This document shows, one piece after another, positions 46,116-55,726 of a stretch of DNA of 64,000 bases. The translations under genes and the position numbers were made by a program. Position 1 is the first letter of the stretch. Each line of letters starts with the position of its first letter. Source of the stretch: Bacteroidia bacterium (GTDB lineage: Bacteria; Bacteroidota; Bacteroidia; B-17B0; Aurantibacillaceae); contig JAEUTQ010000065.1 of assembly GCA_016787445.1 (NCBI GenBank), positions 54,393 through 118,392 of the forward strand, read 5' to 3'. The notes under the pieces are model-generated. The model was given only the letters and a program-made list of their open reading frames with translations, had not been told where the DNA came from and did no database searches.

Positions 46116-46859
46116 ATGCAAAAATATAAAGCTTTAATTATCGACGACGAAGAGAACAGCCGTAGTAACACTATTAATATGCTTAAGAATTACTGTCCTG
46201 AGATTGAGGTAGTAGGTGAAGCCGGCAGCGGACCTGAGGGAAAAGTGAAAATTCAGGATTTGAAACCTCACGTTGTGTTTCTTGATATCAATATGCCGGG
46301 AATGAATGGCTTTCAGATGCTGGAAGGTATTTATAACCGCGATTTTTGCGTGGTATTTTTAACCGCTTATAGCGAACATGGCATCAATGCGGTAAAAGCA
46401 GGAGCCATTGATTATTTAATGAAACCCCTCATGTTGAGTGAACTTCAGGGAGCCATTAAAAAAGTGGTGCAGCATTATGAAACCAAAGGTGCGCCGGTGG
46501 CAAAAGCAGAAACCGATAAAAATCTTGTATTAATTAATCATAGTAAAGGTTTTAACTTAATTGATTTTAAAGACATTATTTGGTTAGAAGCAAATGATAA
46601 TTACACCACACTGTATTTAAATACCGGTAAAAAAATTGTGGCGTCAAAAACACTTAAAGAGTTTGAAGCTATTTTACCAACTACCGATTTTTTCCGTTCG
46701 CATCGTTCTACTCTTATCAACGTAAGTTACATTAAGGAGTATTCTAACAGCGAAGGCGGCGAAGTAATTTTGAGCGACGGCACGCACGTACAAATTTCAA
46801 AAGCGCGTGTGCAAGACTTTGCTGAATTCATTAAAAACCGCTCTGTTTCTCCTAAATAA
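46116..46859 (+). CDS. LytTR-family response regulator
   Basis: 247 residues. REC domain about 4-120 with acidic pocket IIDDEE, phosphorylation site Asp57 in VVFLDINMPGMNG, Thr in FLTAYSE and Lys in YLMKPL. LytTR DNA-binding domain about 140-240 with IIWLEANDNYTTLYL and FFRSHRSTLINVSYI. Pairs with the histidine kinase 34 bases downstream, a typical LytR/LytS-type two-component system in Bacteroidota. Confidence 0.95.
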   Translation: MQKYKALIIDDEENSRSNTINMLKNYCPEIEVVGEAGSGPEGKVKIQDLKPHVVFLDINMPGMNGFQMLEGIYNRDFCVVFLTAYSEHGINAVKAGAIDYLMKPLMLSELQGAIKKVVQHYETKGAPVAKAETDKNLVLINHSKGFNLIDFKDIIWLEANDNYTTLYLNTGKKIVASKTLKEFEAILPTTDFFRSHRSTLINVSYIKEYSNSEGGEVILSDGTHVQISKARVQDFAEFIKNRSVSPK

Positions 46860-46876
46860 ATTGTATCTTTAAACTT

Positions 46877-46900
46877 ATGCCCTTGGGCCTTTTGTGGTAA
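46877..46900 (+). CDS. Possible 7-codon leader ORF (MPLGLLW)
   Basis: ATG-CCC-TTG-GGC-CTT-TTG-TGG-TAA is read in a different frame and its stop overlaps the GTG start of the kinase gene. It could couple kinase translation to the leader or be chance. No conservation can be judged here. Confidence 0.2.
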   Translation: MPLGLLW

Positions 46901-49788
46901 GTATCAGAACATATTTGCTGGCTATTTTATTTATTTTTTGCGTAAGAGTCCATGCGCAACAAAAAGCCTTTAACTTTCAGCAATATGGTCCGGAAGACGG
47001 ATTAAGCAGTAACAACATTTGGGCGGCAAAACAAGGACCGGACGGTCTTATTTATGTGGCTACACAAAATGGAGTTTATACATACGACGGCTACGAATTC
47101 TTAAAACTTAAAGCGAAAAACTTAAAATCGAATTACATTCGGAATATAAATTTCGATTTAAAAGATTTATATGTTGTAAACCGTGAAGAAGGAATTTTTA
47201 GTTACAACAAAACAAATGGCAGTGCAAAAAAAGAACAAGCTTTTAATTTCAGCAACAAGGTTGATGAATTAATAATTGCCGGCGATTTTGCCTATAGCCT
47301 AACCGATGAAATTGAAGTGTGTGCCGTTAATTTAAAAACCGGCGAAGTATTTAAAGACGATTTAAAGGGATTTACCAATCAGGCCTTCTGCATTTTTAAA
47401 AGTCAGGAAGGCAGAGTTTACATTGGAAGAAGTGCCGGACTTTATTGGTTTAATGGCGGGAAGCAGGAGAAAGTAAAAGAACTTGGCAACACGGCTGTGT
47501 ATTCAATTTGCGCCGATAACAACGGGAATCTTGCCCTAGGAAGTACCAATAAAATTTTAGTTATCAATAAAAATTACAAAGTCGAAAAATCATACTATCC
47601 GAAATTTAAAGCCGCCAAAACTTTTTTTATCAATGGAGAGAAAGCGATTAATAAACTCTTAATCGATAAATACAATCGCATTTGGTTCTCTACTCCAACG
47701 GATAACAGCTTATTCCTTTACGAAAACAATCTCACCTATGATGTTTTTGAGATATTAAATATTTCACCAACTATCATTAATCATTTGGGGAAAGACAAGA
47801 ATGAAAATATTTGGTTAAGCACATTTAACGACGGGATTTACTTTATACAAAATCCTTTTCTTAATAATTTTTCGTTTGTTCTAGACAACAAAACGCTTGC
47901 TGTAAATGAAGCGGCCTTTACAAATAATTTAATTTTTGCCGCTACTGCAAACGGACTTTACGCCTTTAACCTTGCTGATTACTCTACGAAAACACTTTCA
48001 AATCCGGATGCTGTTTTTGGAGAGCCTATTTACAACATCAGTAATATTGACAATAATTATTATTACTCTAAATCCTTTGGCTTTAACAATAATACTTCGT
48101 TGTATGTTTCGGGTAAAAACACATTTAAGTTTAAACCATTCAGCTCAAAGTTTGTGTTGATGCTGAATGAAAAAGAAGCATTAACAGCGGAATCAGGAAC
48201 CATTTACAAAATCAACATTGCGAACAATTCAGTAATTGATACGATAGTTTCATATCCTGATTATCGTATTAAAATCAGTTCAATTTTAGTTAAAGATGAT
48301 AAAGTATTCATTGGTACTTCAAACGGACTTACCATTGCCAATATAAATGGTGGTAAATCCTATCAAGATACACTATTCAGTTTCTCCATTCACCATATTT
48401 CCTTGATTGACGGTAAAGTGTTTTTAGCGCATGAAGGAGGATTAAGTGTGTATGACACTAAGAAAACGTACTCTCAATTAGGAGAGATTAAATTAACTTC
48501 AGTAAAACGAATAAAAGTTCACAAGAACAGTATTTGGCTGGCCACCCTAAACGGTTTATTTATCTGTGATCAGCAATTAAATCCCATTACGGAATACAAT
48601 AAATCCTGCGGCTTATTATCCAACACCATTAATGATGTAACCTTTGAAGGTGAAATGGCTTGCATTTCAACCGACAAAGGAATTTCCATTGCTAAAACTG
48701 AAGATTTAATCGCCAGAAAAAACAAACCGGATGCAATAAGCCTGGTTTCCTATGAAATTGATCAACAAGCTTATTATTCGGTTCCACAGAAATTATTTCT
48801 CAAAGCCGAGCAGAATAACTTAGCCATTTACTTTTCGAGTCCGGTTTTTAATAAGCCAAACAAACAATACTTTAAATACACCGATGAGACGGGAAAAGAA
48901 ACGTTTTTAGAAAACAAACAAATACAAATCAACTCCATCAAAGGAGGTAAACACACTTATAAAATAACGGCTTCTCTGGATAAAATTAATTGGAGCGACC
49001 CGGTTGTTATTGAAATAGAGAAAGAAATCAGCTTTGGAGAAACTGCCTGGTTATATATTACAATTACTGCAGCCGCACTCTTATTGATAAGTGTTGGTAG
49101 TTATTTCTGGGTAAAACGCGTAAAGAAAAAGGCCATAAAACGATTGGGTGAAGAGCAACAAATTAATTTATTAAAACATCAGGCTATGAACGCCTTGTTA
49201 AGTCCGCATTTTATCTTCAATTCACTTACATCCATTCAAAACTATATTAATACAAATAATAGCTTAATGGCCAGTGAATATCTGGCAAAGTTCTCTCGCT
49301 TAATCAGAATGATTATTGAAAAAGCGGCGCAGAGTCAGATTAGTTTGAAAGATGAAATTGTACGATTAAATTATTATCTCGACTTGGAGAAAGAGCGTTT
49401 TAAAAACAAATTTGATTTTATTATTGAGGTAGATCCGGATATAAATACCGATGAAATAAAAATCCCGAATATGATTATTCAGCCCCATGCCGAAAATTCC
49501 ATAATTCATGGCATTTTACCTAAGCATGAGCATGGTACCTTATGGATTCGATTTAAAAAACTTGGCACGGATTTGGTTATAACGATTGAAGATGACGGTA
49601 TCGGATTAATAAAGGCAAAAGAACATGCAAAAAGCAGCCATAAATCTTTAGGTACCTCTACCATTTCAAGCATTTTAGAATTGAATTCGAAATTGTATAA
49701 TAAAAAACAAAGTGTAGTAATGAAAGATAAGAGTGAAATTAACCCTTCACACCACGGCACTGTCATTACCATCACTTTAGAAATTTAA
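46894..49788 (+). CDS. Propeller-domain sensor histidine kinase (LytS/His_kinase type), GTG start
   Basis: 964 residues. Signal peptide (RVHAQ near 21); two-component-regulator propeller repeats about 30-600 (for example QNGVYTYDGYEFLKLKA, NENIWLSTFNDGIYFI); a Y_Y_Y-like immunoglobulin segment about 625-710; one membrane helix about 722-743; the His_kinase box LLSPHFIFNSLTSIQNYI near 770-788; HATPase about 860-960 with AENSIIHGILPK and DDGIGL. GTG is the only in-frame start that keeps the signal peptide. It phosphorylates the LytTR regulator upstream; ligand unknown. Confidence 0.93.
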   Translation: MVSIRTYLLAILFIFCVRVHAQQKAFNFQQYGPEDGLSSNNIWAAKQGPDGLIYVATQNGVYTYDGYEFLKLKAKNLKSNYIRNINFDLKDLYVVNREEGIFSYNKTNGSAKKEQAFNFSNKVDELIIAGDFAYSLTDEIEVCAVNLKTGEVFKDDLKGFTNQAFCIFKSQEGRVYIGRSAGLYWFNGGKQEKVKELGNTAVYSICADNNGNLALGSTNKILVINKNYKVEKSYYPKFKAAKTFFINGEKAINKLLIDKYNRIWFSTPTDNSLFLYENNLTYDVFEILNISPTIINHLGKDKNENIWLSTFNDGIYFIQNPFLNNFSFVLDNKTLAVNEAAFTNNLIFAATANGLYAFNLADYSTKTLSNPDAVFGEPIYNISNIDNNYYYSKSFGFNNNTSLYVSGKNTFKFKPFSSKFVLMLNEKEALTAESGTIYKINIANNSVIDTIVSYPDYRIKISSILVKDDKVFIGTSNGLTIANINGGKSYQDTLFSFSIHHISLIDGKVFLAHEGGLSVYDTKKTYSQLGEIKLTSVKRIKVHKNSIWLATLNGLFICDQQLNPITEYNKSCGLLSNTINDVTFEGEMACISTDKGISIAKTEDLIARKNKPDAISLVSYEIDQQAYYSVPQKLFLKAEQNNLAIYFSSPVFNKPNKQYFKYTDETGKETFLENKQIQINSIKGGKHTYKITASLDKINWSDPVVIEIEKEISFGETAWLYITITAAALLLISVGSYFWVKRVKKKAIKRLGEEQQINLLKHQAMNALLSPHFIFNSLTSIQNYINTNNSLMASEYLAKFSRLIRMIIEKAAQSQISLKDEIVRLNYYLDLEKERFKNKFDFIIEVDPDINTDEIKIPNMIIQPHAENSIIHGILPKHEHGTLWIRFKKLGTDLVITIEDDGIGLIKAKEHAKSSHKSLGTSTISSILELNSKLYNKKQSVVMKDKSEINPSHHGTVITITLEI

Positions 49789-49792
49789 TAAA

Positions 49793-50782
49793 CTGAAAAA
49801 GGCACTTACATATTTAATTTTACTTCTATCATTTGCTATAAAGGCACAAAAGGTGAATTTACTGCCTGATACTATTGGTATGTGTAAAGGCGACAGTGCT
49901 TTATTGGAAATAAAACCCGGCACCTTTCCTAAAACGGCTACTTACCAATGGAACACGCCTTACCGAATTATTTATAACACCAAACAGTTATATGTAAAAA
50001 TGGAAGGTAAATACGCCATAATTGTCCGCTATAACAATAATCAGTTTATTGATAGTTGTATTATTAAACATTATGCAAAGCCTCAGGTGAAATTAAGTGA
50101 TACGCTAATTTGTAACAGCAGTGCTACCATTTTAGGATTCCGAAACAATAACTATAAATATTTATGGAACACGGATGAAACCTCCGCGCGCATCCGAATT
50201 GAAACTCCGGGACAATACTGGGTGAAGGTTAACAACAGAGGTTGCGCGGTTACGGATACATTTAATGTAAACTTCTATAAGGGCGCGACATTAAACTTCG
50301 GGAATGAAGTCACCTTTTGTATGAGTGACGAAAATAAATCACTTAGTGTGAAGCCTGCGCCCGGCACCAAAGTTACCTGGAGTAATGGTTCAAATGCGGC
50401 GAGTATCGTTCCGTATAAAGAAGGAATTTATTGGGTAAAAACCGAAAGTAAAACCTGTGGCACAAGTATCGATAGCGTGAAAGTAAAATTAAAAGCATGT
50501 GATTGTGAAATTATGGTGCCAAACAGTTTTACACCGAATGAGGACGACAAAAACGATTATTTCTTCCCGGTATTGACCTGCGAATACAGTTATTACAGTA
50601 TGACCATTTATGATCGTTGGAATAACATTATTTTCACTACAAATAATGTGCATGGCAAATGGGATGGGCGATACAAAGGAAATTTATGTCCGGATGACAT
50701 TTACGTTTACCGAATAGAAACCATTGAAAAGAATACAGAAAAGAAGACGGTTAGAAACGGGCAGATTTCCTTATTTAGATAA
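49793..50782 (+). CDS. T9SS type B cargo protein (CHU_C domain), probable CTG start
   Basis: From a CTG at 49793 the frame reads a clean signal peptide (KKALTYLILLLSFAIKAQ), then a mature protein with immunoglobulin-like Gly/Trp segments and a C-terminal gliding-motility/type B sorting domain (MVPNSFTPNEDDKNDYFFP...WDGRYKG...DDIYVYRIETIEK). The first conventional start, GTG at 49853, lies after the signal-peptide cleavage site and would lose export, so the true start is probably CTG. It begins 4 bases after the kinase stop codon. 329 residues. A sequencing error changing ATG to CTG is the alternative. Confidence 0.82.
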   Translation: MKKALTYLILLLSFAIKAQKVNLLPDTIGMCKGDSALLEIKPGTFPKTATYQWNTPYRIIYNTKQLYVKMEGKYAIIVRYNNNQFIDSCIIKHYAKPQVKLSDTLICNSSATILGFRNNNYKYLWNTDETSARIRIETPGQYWVKVNNRGCAVTDTFNVNFYKGATLNFGNEVTFCMSDENKSLSVKPAPGTKVTWSNGSNAASIVPYKEGIYWVKTESKTCGTSIDSVKVKLKACDCEIMVPNSFTPNEDDKNDYFFPVLTCEYSYYSMTIYDRWNNIIFTTNNVHGKWDGRYKGNLCPDDIYVYRIETIEKNTEKKTVRNGQISLFR

Positions 50783-51340
50783 ACTTAGCAAACGTTTTAT
50801 CGCCGAAGTTTCGTTTTCGTTGCTGAAGACACCGTGTGAAGATCCTTTTACATCCTCTACCGAATAAAAAGCATCCGGCGTGTGTGTATGAATGAGTTTA
50901 ATGATATCTGCTTTATTCGTTCTCTTTACCACGGTAAAAATTAGTTTAACGGGGCCTACTGCGCCTTGTCCGTTTACAATTGTCACGCCTTGATTATACT
51001 GCTTAAACGCATCAATTAAAGCATCTGTGTTTTCATTCGTTATAATGCGAATGATTTGCATGCCAAGTGCCAGTTTTTCTTCGATACGCATGCCCAAATA
51101 TGTGCCGGCACTAAATCCTCCGGCCCAGGCAATGAAGCAGGCCACATTATTTACGTTATTAAATATTTGACGAATGGCTACTAACCAGATTAACACTTCA
51201 AAGAAACCTAAAACAGGTACGATTTTTTTAAAACCTTTCGAAACGAAAATATGACGAAGTGTGGCGAGCGATACATCTGCCAGACGCGAAATAAAAATTA
51301 AAACAGGTAAGATTATCCAGCTAAAGTAATCGAAAGACAT
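50771..51340 (-). CDS. DUF5698/DUF2179 membrane protein (UPF0316)
   Basis: 189 residues: three membrane helices (about 7-24, 38-58, 66-84) with the conserved SRLADVSLATLRHIFVSKGFKK loop, followed by a cytosolic DUF2179-type domain (TNENTDALIDAF; QGVTIVNGQGA; IHTHTPDAFYSVEDVK). Function of UPF0316 is unknown; the soluble domain resembles those of YitT proteins. Has its own -7 element 4 bases before the ATG. Its end overlaps the convergent type B gene by 12 bases. Confidence 0.9.
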   Translation of the reverse strand: MSFDYFSWIILPVLIFISRLADVSLATLRHIFVSKGFKKIVPVLGFFEVLIWLVAIRQIFNNVNNVACFIAWAGGFSAGTYLGMRIEEKLALGMQIIRIITNENTDALIDAFKQYNQGVTIVNGQGAVGPVKLIFTVVKRTNKADIIKLIHTHTPDAFYSVEDVKGSSHGVFSNENETSAIKRLLSLSK

Positions 51341-51344
51341 AGCA

Positions 51345-51352
51345 CAAATTTA
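51345..51352 (-). promoter_or_regulatory. -7 element (TAAATTTG) abutting the UPF0316 gene
   Basis: Perfect TAnnTTTG match on the minus strand ending 4 bases before the ATG; predicts a leaderless transcript. No -33 TTG found. Confidence 0.5.
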
Positions 51353-51411
51353 CCTCTGACTCTCTTTTCTTTCTTACAGGATAAGTAAAGTATTAAACAA
51401 AGAAGTTTTAA

Positions 51412-51684
51412 TTACAGGCGCTTTAATTCAAAAGTACGATATCCTTTCACTTCCGATTCAACGGCATCTACTTCGGTAACTTTGGAGCGTGGAGGTCCAA
51501 CATAGCACCATTCGATTAGTTTATTGATTGCCTCCTCGTTTCCCTCAGCTTCTATGTAAACACTCCCGTCGGGCATGTTTTTTACGAGTCCGGCTAAACC
51601 AAGTTTTATAGCCTGCGCATGCGTAGAAAAACGAAAGGCTACACCTTGAACTTTTCCTTTAACCCTGATATTATAATGACGCAT
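51412..51684 (-). CDS. acyP: Acylphosphatase
   Basis: 90 residues, the normal family length. Hallmarks: VKGKVQGVAFRFST near 8-21 with the catalytic Arg, and GLVKNMPDGSVYIEAEG near 33-49 with the catalytic Asn. Hydrolyses carboxyl-phosphate bonds such as acetyl-phosphate. Five bases after the unknown secreted-protein gene and part of the same run of minus-strand genes that begins with the nucleotide-sugar operon. Confidence 0.95.
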   Translation of the reverse strand: MRHYNIRVKGKVQGVAFRFSTHAQAIKLGLAGLVKNMPDGSVYIEAEGNEEAINKLIEWCYVGPPRSKVTEVDAVESEVKGYRTFELKRL

Positions 51685-51689
51685 GTAAA

Positions 51690-52229
51690 TTACCTAAGAG
51701 TAGTTAACTCAGGCATGAGGTATGATTTTGCAACGTAAGTAACGATGTCTTTCAGCTCTTCATCCGACATGCTCTTCTTACGAACTATCACTGCAATCCC
51801 CTTAAATTTATCCTTAGTTTTATAAAACTGTACTACCATCCATTGCCCTTGAGAATCGCTGGCAATCACACGCCATTTTCTCTCTGCAAAATCAAACATC
51901 TTGGTGTTCTTCCAGATAAAATTCAATTGAATTTGAGTTTTTTGTAAGTTGACAGCCTTTTGCTCTACTCTCTTTTTGTTTTTGTAATACACCAATGTCT
52001 CCTTAAATGTCATTTTACTGTCCTTTATTTTAAAGTCAGAAAATACCAATTTAACTGTGTCTCGATCGCTTTTTACAAACTCATCACAATTTGTAGAAAT
52101 CACATGCCATGTACCATTCAGCAACTTTTTAGATTGCTTGTATAAATGAGGAGGGGGTTCTTCCTGAGCGGTTAAAGAGACTGCAAAGAAAAACGCAATA
52201 AATAAGGTTATGTATTTTAACGATTTCAT
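51690..52229 (-). CDS. Secreted protein of unknown function
   Basis: 179 residues with a signal peptide (SLTAQ near 21). Mature part begins PPPHLYKQSKKLLNGTWHVIST, a lipocalin-like opening (KLLNGTWHVIS), and has alternating strands, so a small beta-barrel binding protein is possible. Its ATG overlaps the Uxs stop codon by 1 base. No catalytic motif. Family not recognised with confidence. Confidence 0.75.
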   Translation of the reverse strand: MKSLKYITLFIAFFFAVSLTAQEEPPPHLYKQSKKLLNGTWHVISTNCDEFVKSDRDTVKLVFSDFKIKDSKMTFKETLVYYKNKKRVEQKAVNLQKTQIQLNFIWKNTKMFDFAERKWRVIASDSQGQWMVVQFYKTKDKFKGIAVIVRKKSMSDEELKDIVTYVAKSYLMPELTTLR

Positions 52230-53200
52230 TAACTAAACTGCCTGTGTTCGGTTTTAAACAATTCCTCCTTAGGCAGATTTTTGAAGTAATTATACGTAAT
52301 TTTTAAACCTTCTGCACGTTTTATTTTTGGTTCCCAGCCTAAAATTTGTTTTGCCTTGGTAATATCCGGTCTTCTTTGCTTAGGATCATCTTTCGGTAGA
52401 GGCAAAGAAATCAACTTTTGATTAGCGCCTGTTAATTTTAAAATTTCCTCCCCAAATTCCTTTATACTGATTTCTTCCGGATTTCCAATATTGACAGGTA
52501 AGTGATAGTCGCTCATTAATAAACGATAAATTCCTTCTATCAAATCATCTACATAACAGAAACTGCGCGTTTGGGAACCATCACCGAACATAGTTAAATC
52601 TTCACCACGTAATGCTTGTCCGATAAACGCCGGTAATACACGACCATCATTTAGACGCATTCTTGGACCATAAGTATTAAAAATACGAACGATGCGAGTT
52701 TCAACTCCATGCGCATTGTTATAAGCCATAGTCATAGCTTCCATGAAACGTTTTGCTTCATCGTAACATCCGCGCGGACCAACCGTATTAACATGTCCCC
52801 AATACTCTTCCGGTTGAGGATGCACATGCGGATCGCCATACACTTCGCTGGTTGATGCCACCAATACACGCGCATTTTTAACGCGAGCCAGTCCAAGTAC
52901 ATTGTGCGTTCCCAACGAAGAAACTTTTAAAGTTTGGATTGGAATTTTTAAATAATCAATCGGACTTGCCGGAGAAGCAAAATGTAAAATATAATCAAGC
53001 TGACCCGGAACATGAATGAATTTACTTACATCATGATGATAAAATTCAAAATGCTCTAGTTTAAATAAATGTTCAATATTTTTTAAATCGCCGGTAATTA
53101 AATTATCCATGGCAATAACATGCATACCTTCTTTAATAAAGCGGTCGCATAAATGTGAACCTAAGAATCCGGCTGCACCGGTAATGAGAACTCTTTTCAT
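52229..53200 (-). CDS. UDP-glucuronate decarboxylase (UDP-xylose synthase-like SDR)
   Basis: 323 residues of the extended SDR family: NAD motif [15 protein letters not shown] near 7-21, Ser in STSEVYGDP near 115 and catalytic YDEAK near 145-149, with [10 protein letters not shown] near 175. Converts UDP-glucuronate to UDP-xylose through a 4-keto intermediate. ATG at 53200 is preferred to one 10 codons upstream, which reaches into ugd. Follows ugd, whose product is its substrate. A form that releases the 4-keto sugar is conceivable. Confidence 0.92.
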   Translation of the reverse strand: MKRVLITGAAGFLGSHLCDRFIKEGMHVIAMDNLITGDLKNIEHLFKLEHFEFYHHDVSKFIHVPGQLDYILHFASPASPIDYLKIPIQTLKVSSLGTHNVLGLARVKNARVLVASTSEVYGDPHVHPQPEEYWGHVNTVGPRGCYDEAKRFMEAMTMAYNNAHGVETRIVRIFNTYGPRMRLNDGRVLPAFIGQALRGEDLTMFGDGSQTRSFCYVDDLIEGIYRLLMSDYHLPVNIGNPEEISIKEFGEEILKLTGANQKLISLPLPKDDPKQRRPDITKAKQILGWEPKIKRAEGLKITYNYFKNLPKEELFKTEHRQFS

Positions 53201-53205
53201 TTGTA

Positions 53206-54528
53206 TTAATTTGTTTTTACACCGATGCAATAATAGGAATAACCATTATTCTTCATATCCACAGGATCAAAAATATTTCTTCCGTCGAACATCACTTTAT
53301 TTTTCAGACGCTTATTGAGCTCATTAAAATCAGGAACTCTAAACTCCGGCCACTCTGTAATTATTAATAATGCATCAGCACCATCCAATGTTGCATACAT
53401 TTCATTGGAATAAGCTATTTTATCTCCTAAAATACGTTGTGCTTCATGCATCGCCACCGGATCGTACGCCACCACTGAGGCACCTTCTTTTAAAAGTTTC
53501 TCAATTATGACTAATGAAGGCGCTTCACGCATATCGTCCGTTTTTGGTTTAAACGATAAACCCCATAAAGCAAATTTCTTTCCTTTTAAATCTCCTTTAA
53601 AGTGAGATTTCACTTTACTGAATAACACTTCTTTTTGCGCTTCATTTACATCTTCAACAGAATTTAAGATGCGCATGTTATATCCATTTTCCTTTGCGGT
53701 TTTAATTAAAGCTTTAACATCTTTAGGAAAACAACTTCCACCATAACCAACACCAGGATAAATAAATTTTGTACCAATACGTGTATCGCTACCAATACCT
53801 TTACGCACCATGTTCACATCCGCTCCCATGATTTCGCATAAGTTTGCAACATCATTCATGAAACTGATTTTTGTAGCAAGCATGGCGTTAGCTGCATATT
53901 TAGTCATTTCCGCTGAAGGAATATCCATCATAATAATAGGATGTCCATTCATTAAAAACGGTTTGTATAATTTACGCATGATTTCCTCCGCCTCTTTGCG
54001 ATCGGTACCAACAACGATACGATCAGGCTTCATGAAATCTTCAATAGCTGCTCCTTCCTTAAGGAATTCAGGATTTGATGCGACGTAAAAATCTATTTTA
54101 GCGCCGCGCTTATCTAATGAAGCCTGCACTGCTTTTCTTACTTTTTCCGCAGTTGTAACCGGAACTGTAGATTTAGTTACAACAACTAATGGATGATTCA
54201 TATGCTCTCCAATAGATGATGCTACTCCTAATACATATTTTAAATCGGCTGAACCATCTTCATCCGGCGGAGTTCCAACGGCGATAAAAACAACTTCAAC
54301 ATTTTGAATGCTGTCTTTTAAAGAAGTAGAAAAATGTAAACGATTTTTCTTTACGTTACGATCTACCATTTCTTCCAGGCCGGGTTCGTAAATAGGAAGA
54401 ATTCCTTTATTTAAATTATCTATTTTCTTTTGGTCGATATCTACACAAGTAACGTCCACTCCTACCTCTGAGAAGCATGTTCCTGTAACTAATCCAACAT
54501 AACCTGTTCCTACAATTGCTATCTTCAT
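53206..54528 (-). CDS. ugd: UDP-glucose 6-dehydrogenase
   Basis: Oxidises UDP-glucose to UDP-glucuronate. 440 residues: [17 protein letters not shown] at the N-terminus, [14 protein letters not shown] near 83-97, catalytic Cys in [12 protein letters not shown] near 260, and [15 protein letters not shown] near 330. Second gene of the nucleotide-sugar operon, 9 bases after the aminotransferase and 5 before uxs. Confidence 0.96.
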   Translation of the reverse strand: MKIAIVGTGYVGLVTGTCFSEVGVDVTCVDIDQKKIDNLNKGILPIYEPGLEEMVDRNVKKNRLHFSTSLKDSIQNVEVVFIAVGTPPDEDGSADLKYVLGVASSIGEHMNHPLVVVTKSTVPVTTAEKVRKAVQASLDKRGAKIDFYVASNPEFLKEGAAIEDFMKPDRIVVGTDRKEAEEIMRKLYKPFLMNGHPIIMMDIPSAEMTKYAANAMLATKISFMNDVANLCEIMGADVNMVRKGIGSDTRIGTKFIYPGVGYGGSCFPKDVKALIKTAKENGYNMRILNSVEDVNEAQKEVLFSKVKSHFKGDLKGKKFALWGLSFKPKTDDMREAPSLVIIEKLLKEGASVVAYDPVAMHEAQRILGDKIAYSNEMYATLDGADALLIITEWPEFRVPDFNELNKRLKNKVMFDGRNIFDPVDMKNNGYSYYCIGVKTN

Positions 54529-54537
54529 TTCTAATAC

Positions 54538-55680
54538 TTATTTATTACAAAATTCTAAAACTGAATCACAAATATATTTTAATGTTTCTTCGTCTAATTC
54601 GGTATGCATTGGCAATGACAACACCGATGCGCATAATTTCTCTGTTACCGGGAAATCCCCTTCTTTATATCGTTCATCCTTATACGCTTTTTGCATGTGC
54701 AAAGGAATAGGATAATAAATCATTGCCGGAATGCCTCGTTGCGACAAAAATTCTCTGAGAGCAGTTCTATCAATACCATTTAACTGTAAAGTATATTGAT
54801 GAAAAACATGAGTAGAATTTTTAACCCGCTTCGGAGTTTTTAATTTCGGATGATTGCTAAATGCTTTATCATAATAAGCGGCAGCTTTGTTTCTGGCAGC
54901 TGCATATTCATCTAGATGCTTTAACTTAATTTTTAAAACGGCTGCCTGAATGGTATCCAAACGTGAGTTCACACCTAAAACATCGTGAACGTATTGAACG
55001 CTTTGTCCGTGATGCGCAATCATTCTTAATTTTGAAGCTAATGTGTCATCGTTTGTATAGATGGCGCCACCATCGCCGTAGCAACCTAAATTTTTACTTG
55101 GGAAAAATGAAGTGCAACCAATAGTTCCAATAGTTCCTGCCTTTGCTTTTTTTCCATCACTAAACGAATAATCAGCGCCAATCGCTTGCGCTACATCTTC
55201 AATAACAAACAAATCATATTTTTTAGCAAGCGCCATTATTCTTTCCATATCCGCACATTGTCCGAATAAATGCACAGGCACAATTGCTTTTGTTTTTGGC
55301 GTAATATTTTTTTCGATCGCTTCAATGTTGATATCGAATGTGTCAGGATAAACATCCACCAATACCGGTTTCAGTCCCAACAAACCAATGACTTCAGCAG
55401 TAGCCACGTAAGTAAAGTTTGCGGTTATAACTTCGTCGCCGGGTTTTAAATCCAATGCCATCATGGCAATTTGTAAAGCATCCGTTCCGTTAGCACATGG
55501 AATAACATGTTTTACGCCAAGGTATTTTTCAAGATCGGATTGAAATTCTTTTACGGCAGGACCGTTAATAAATGCAGTGTTATCAATTACTTCCTGAATC
55601 GCTTTATCAACTTCCGATTTAATTTTTTGATACTGGCCTTTTAGGTCGACCATTTGGATTTTTTTGGTAGCTGTATTCAT
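54538..55680 (-). CDS. DegT/DnrJ/EryC1-family sugar aminotransferase
   Basis: 380 residues, PLP-dependent. MVDLKGQYQKIKSEVDKAI at the start, CANGTDALQIA near 63-73, VIEDVAQAIGADY near 160-172 with the PLP-contacting Asp, the PLP lysine in FFPSKNLGCYGDGG near 190, and HVFHQYTLQL near 290. Such enzymes aminate 3- or 4-keto nucleotide sugars; the sequence looks closest to the WbpE/QdtB side. Being with ugd and uxs, it may aminate a UDP-keto sugar from that pathway (inference). Confidence 0.9.
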   Translation of the reverse strand: MNTATKKIQMVDLKGQYQKIKSEVDKAIQEVIDNTAFINGPAVKEFQSDLEKYLGVKHVIPCANGTDALQIAMMALDLKPGDEVITANFTYVATAEVIGLLGLKPVLVDVYPDTFDINIEAIEKNITPKTKAIVPVHLFGQCADMERIMALAKKYDLFVIEDVAQAIGADYSFSDGKKAKAGTIGTIGCTSFFPSKNLGCYGDGGAIYTNDDTLASKLRMIAHHGQSVQYVHDVLGVNSRLDTIQAAVLKIKLKHLDEYAAARNKAAAYYDKAFSNHPKLKTPKRVKNSTHVFHQYTLQLNGIDRTALREFLSQRGIPAMIYYPIPLHMQKAYKDERYKEGDFPVTEKLCASVLSLPMHTELDEETLKYICDSVLEFCNK

Positions 55681-55726
55681 TTGAGATTTAAGACTTGCGA
55701 ATTTAACAATTTTAGTGGATTTAGAC

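Noticed and set aside
46877..46896. Frameshift between ATG 46877 and the kinase frame
   Set aside because: The ATG frame stops after seven codons and the GTG start gives a complete signal peptide, so no frameshift is needed.
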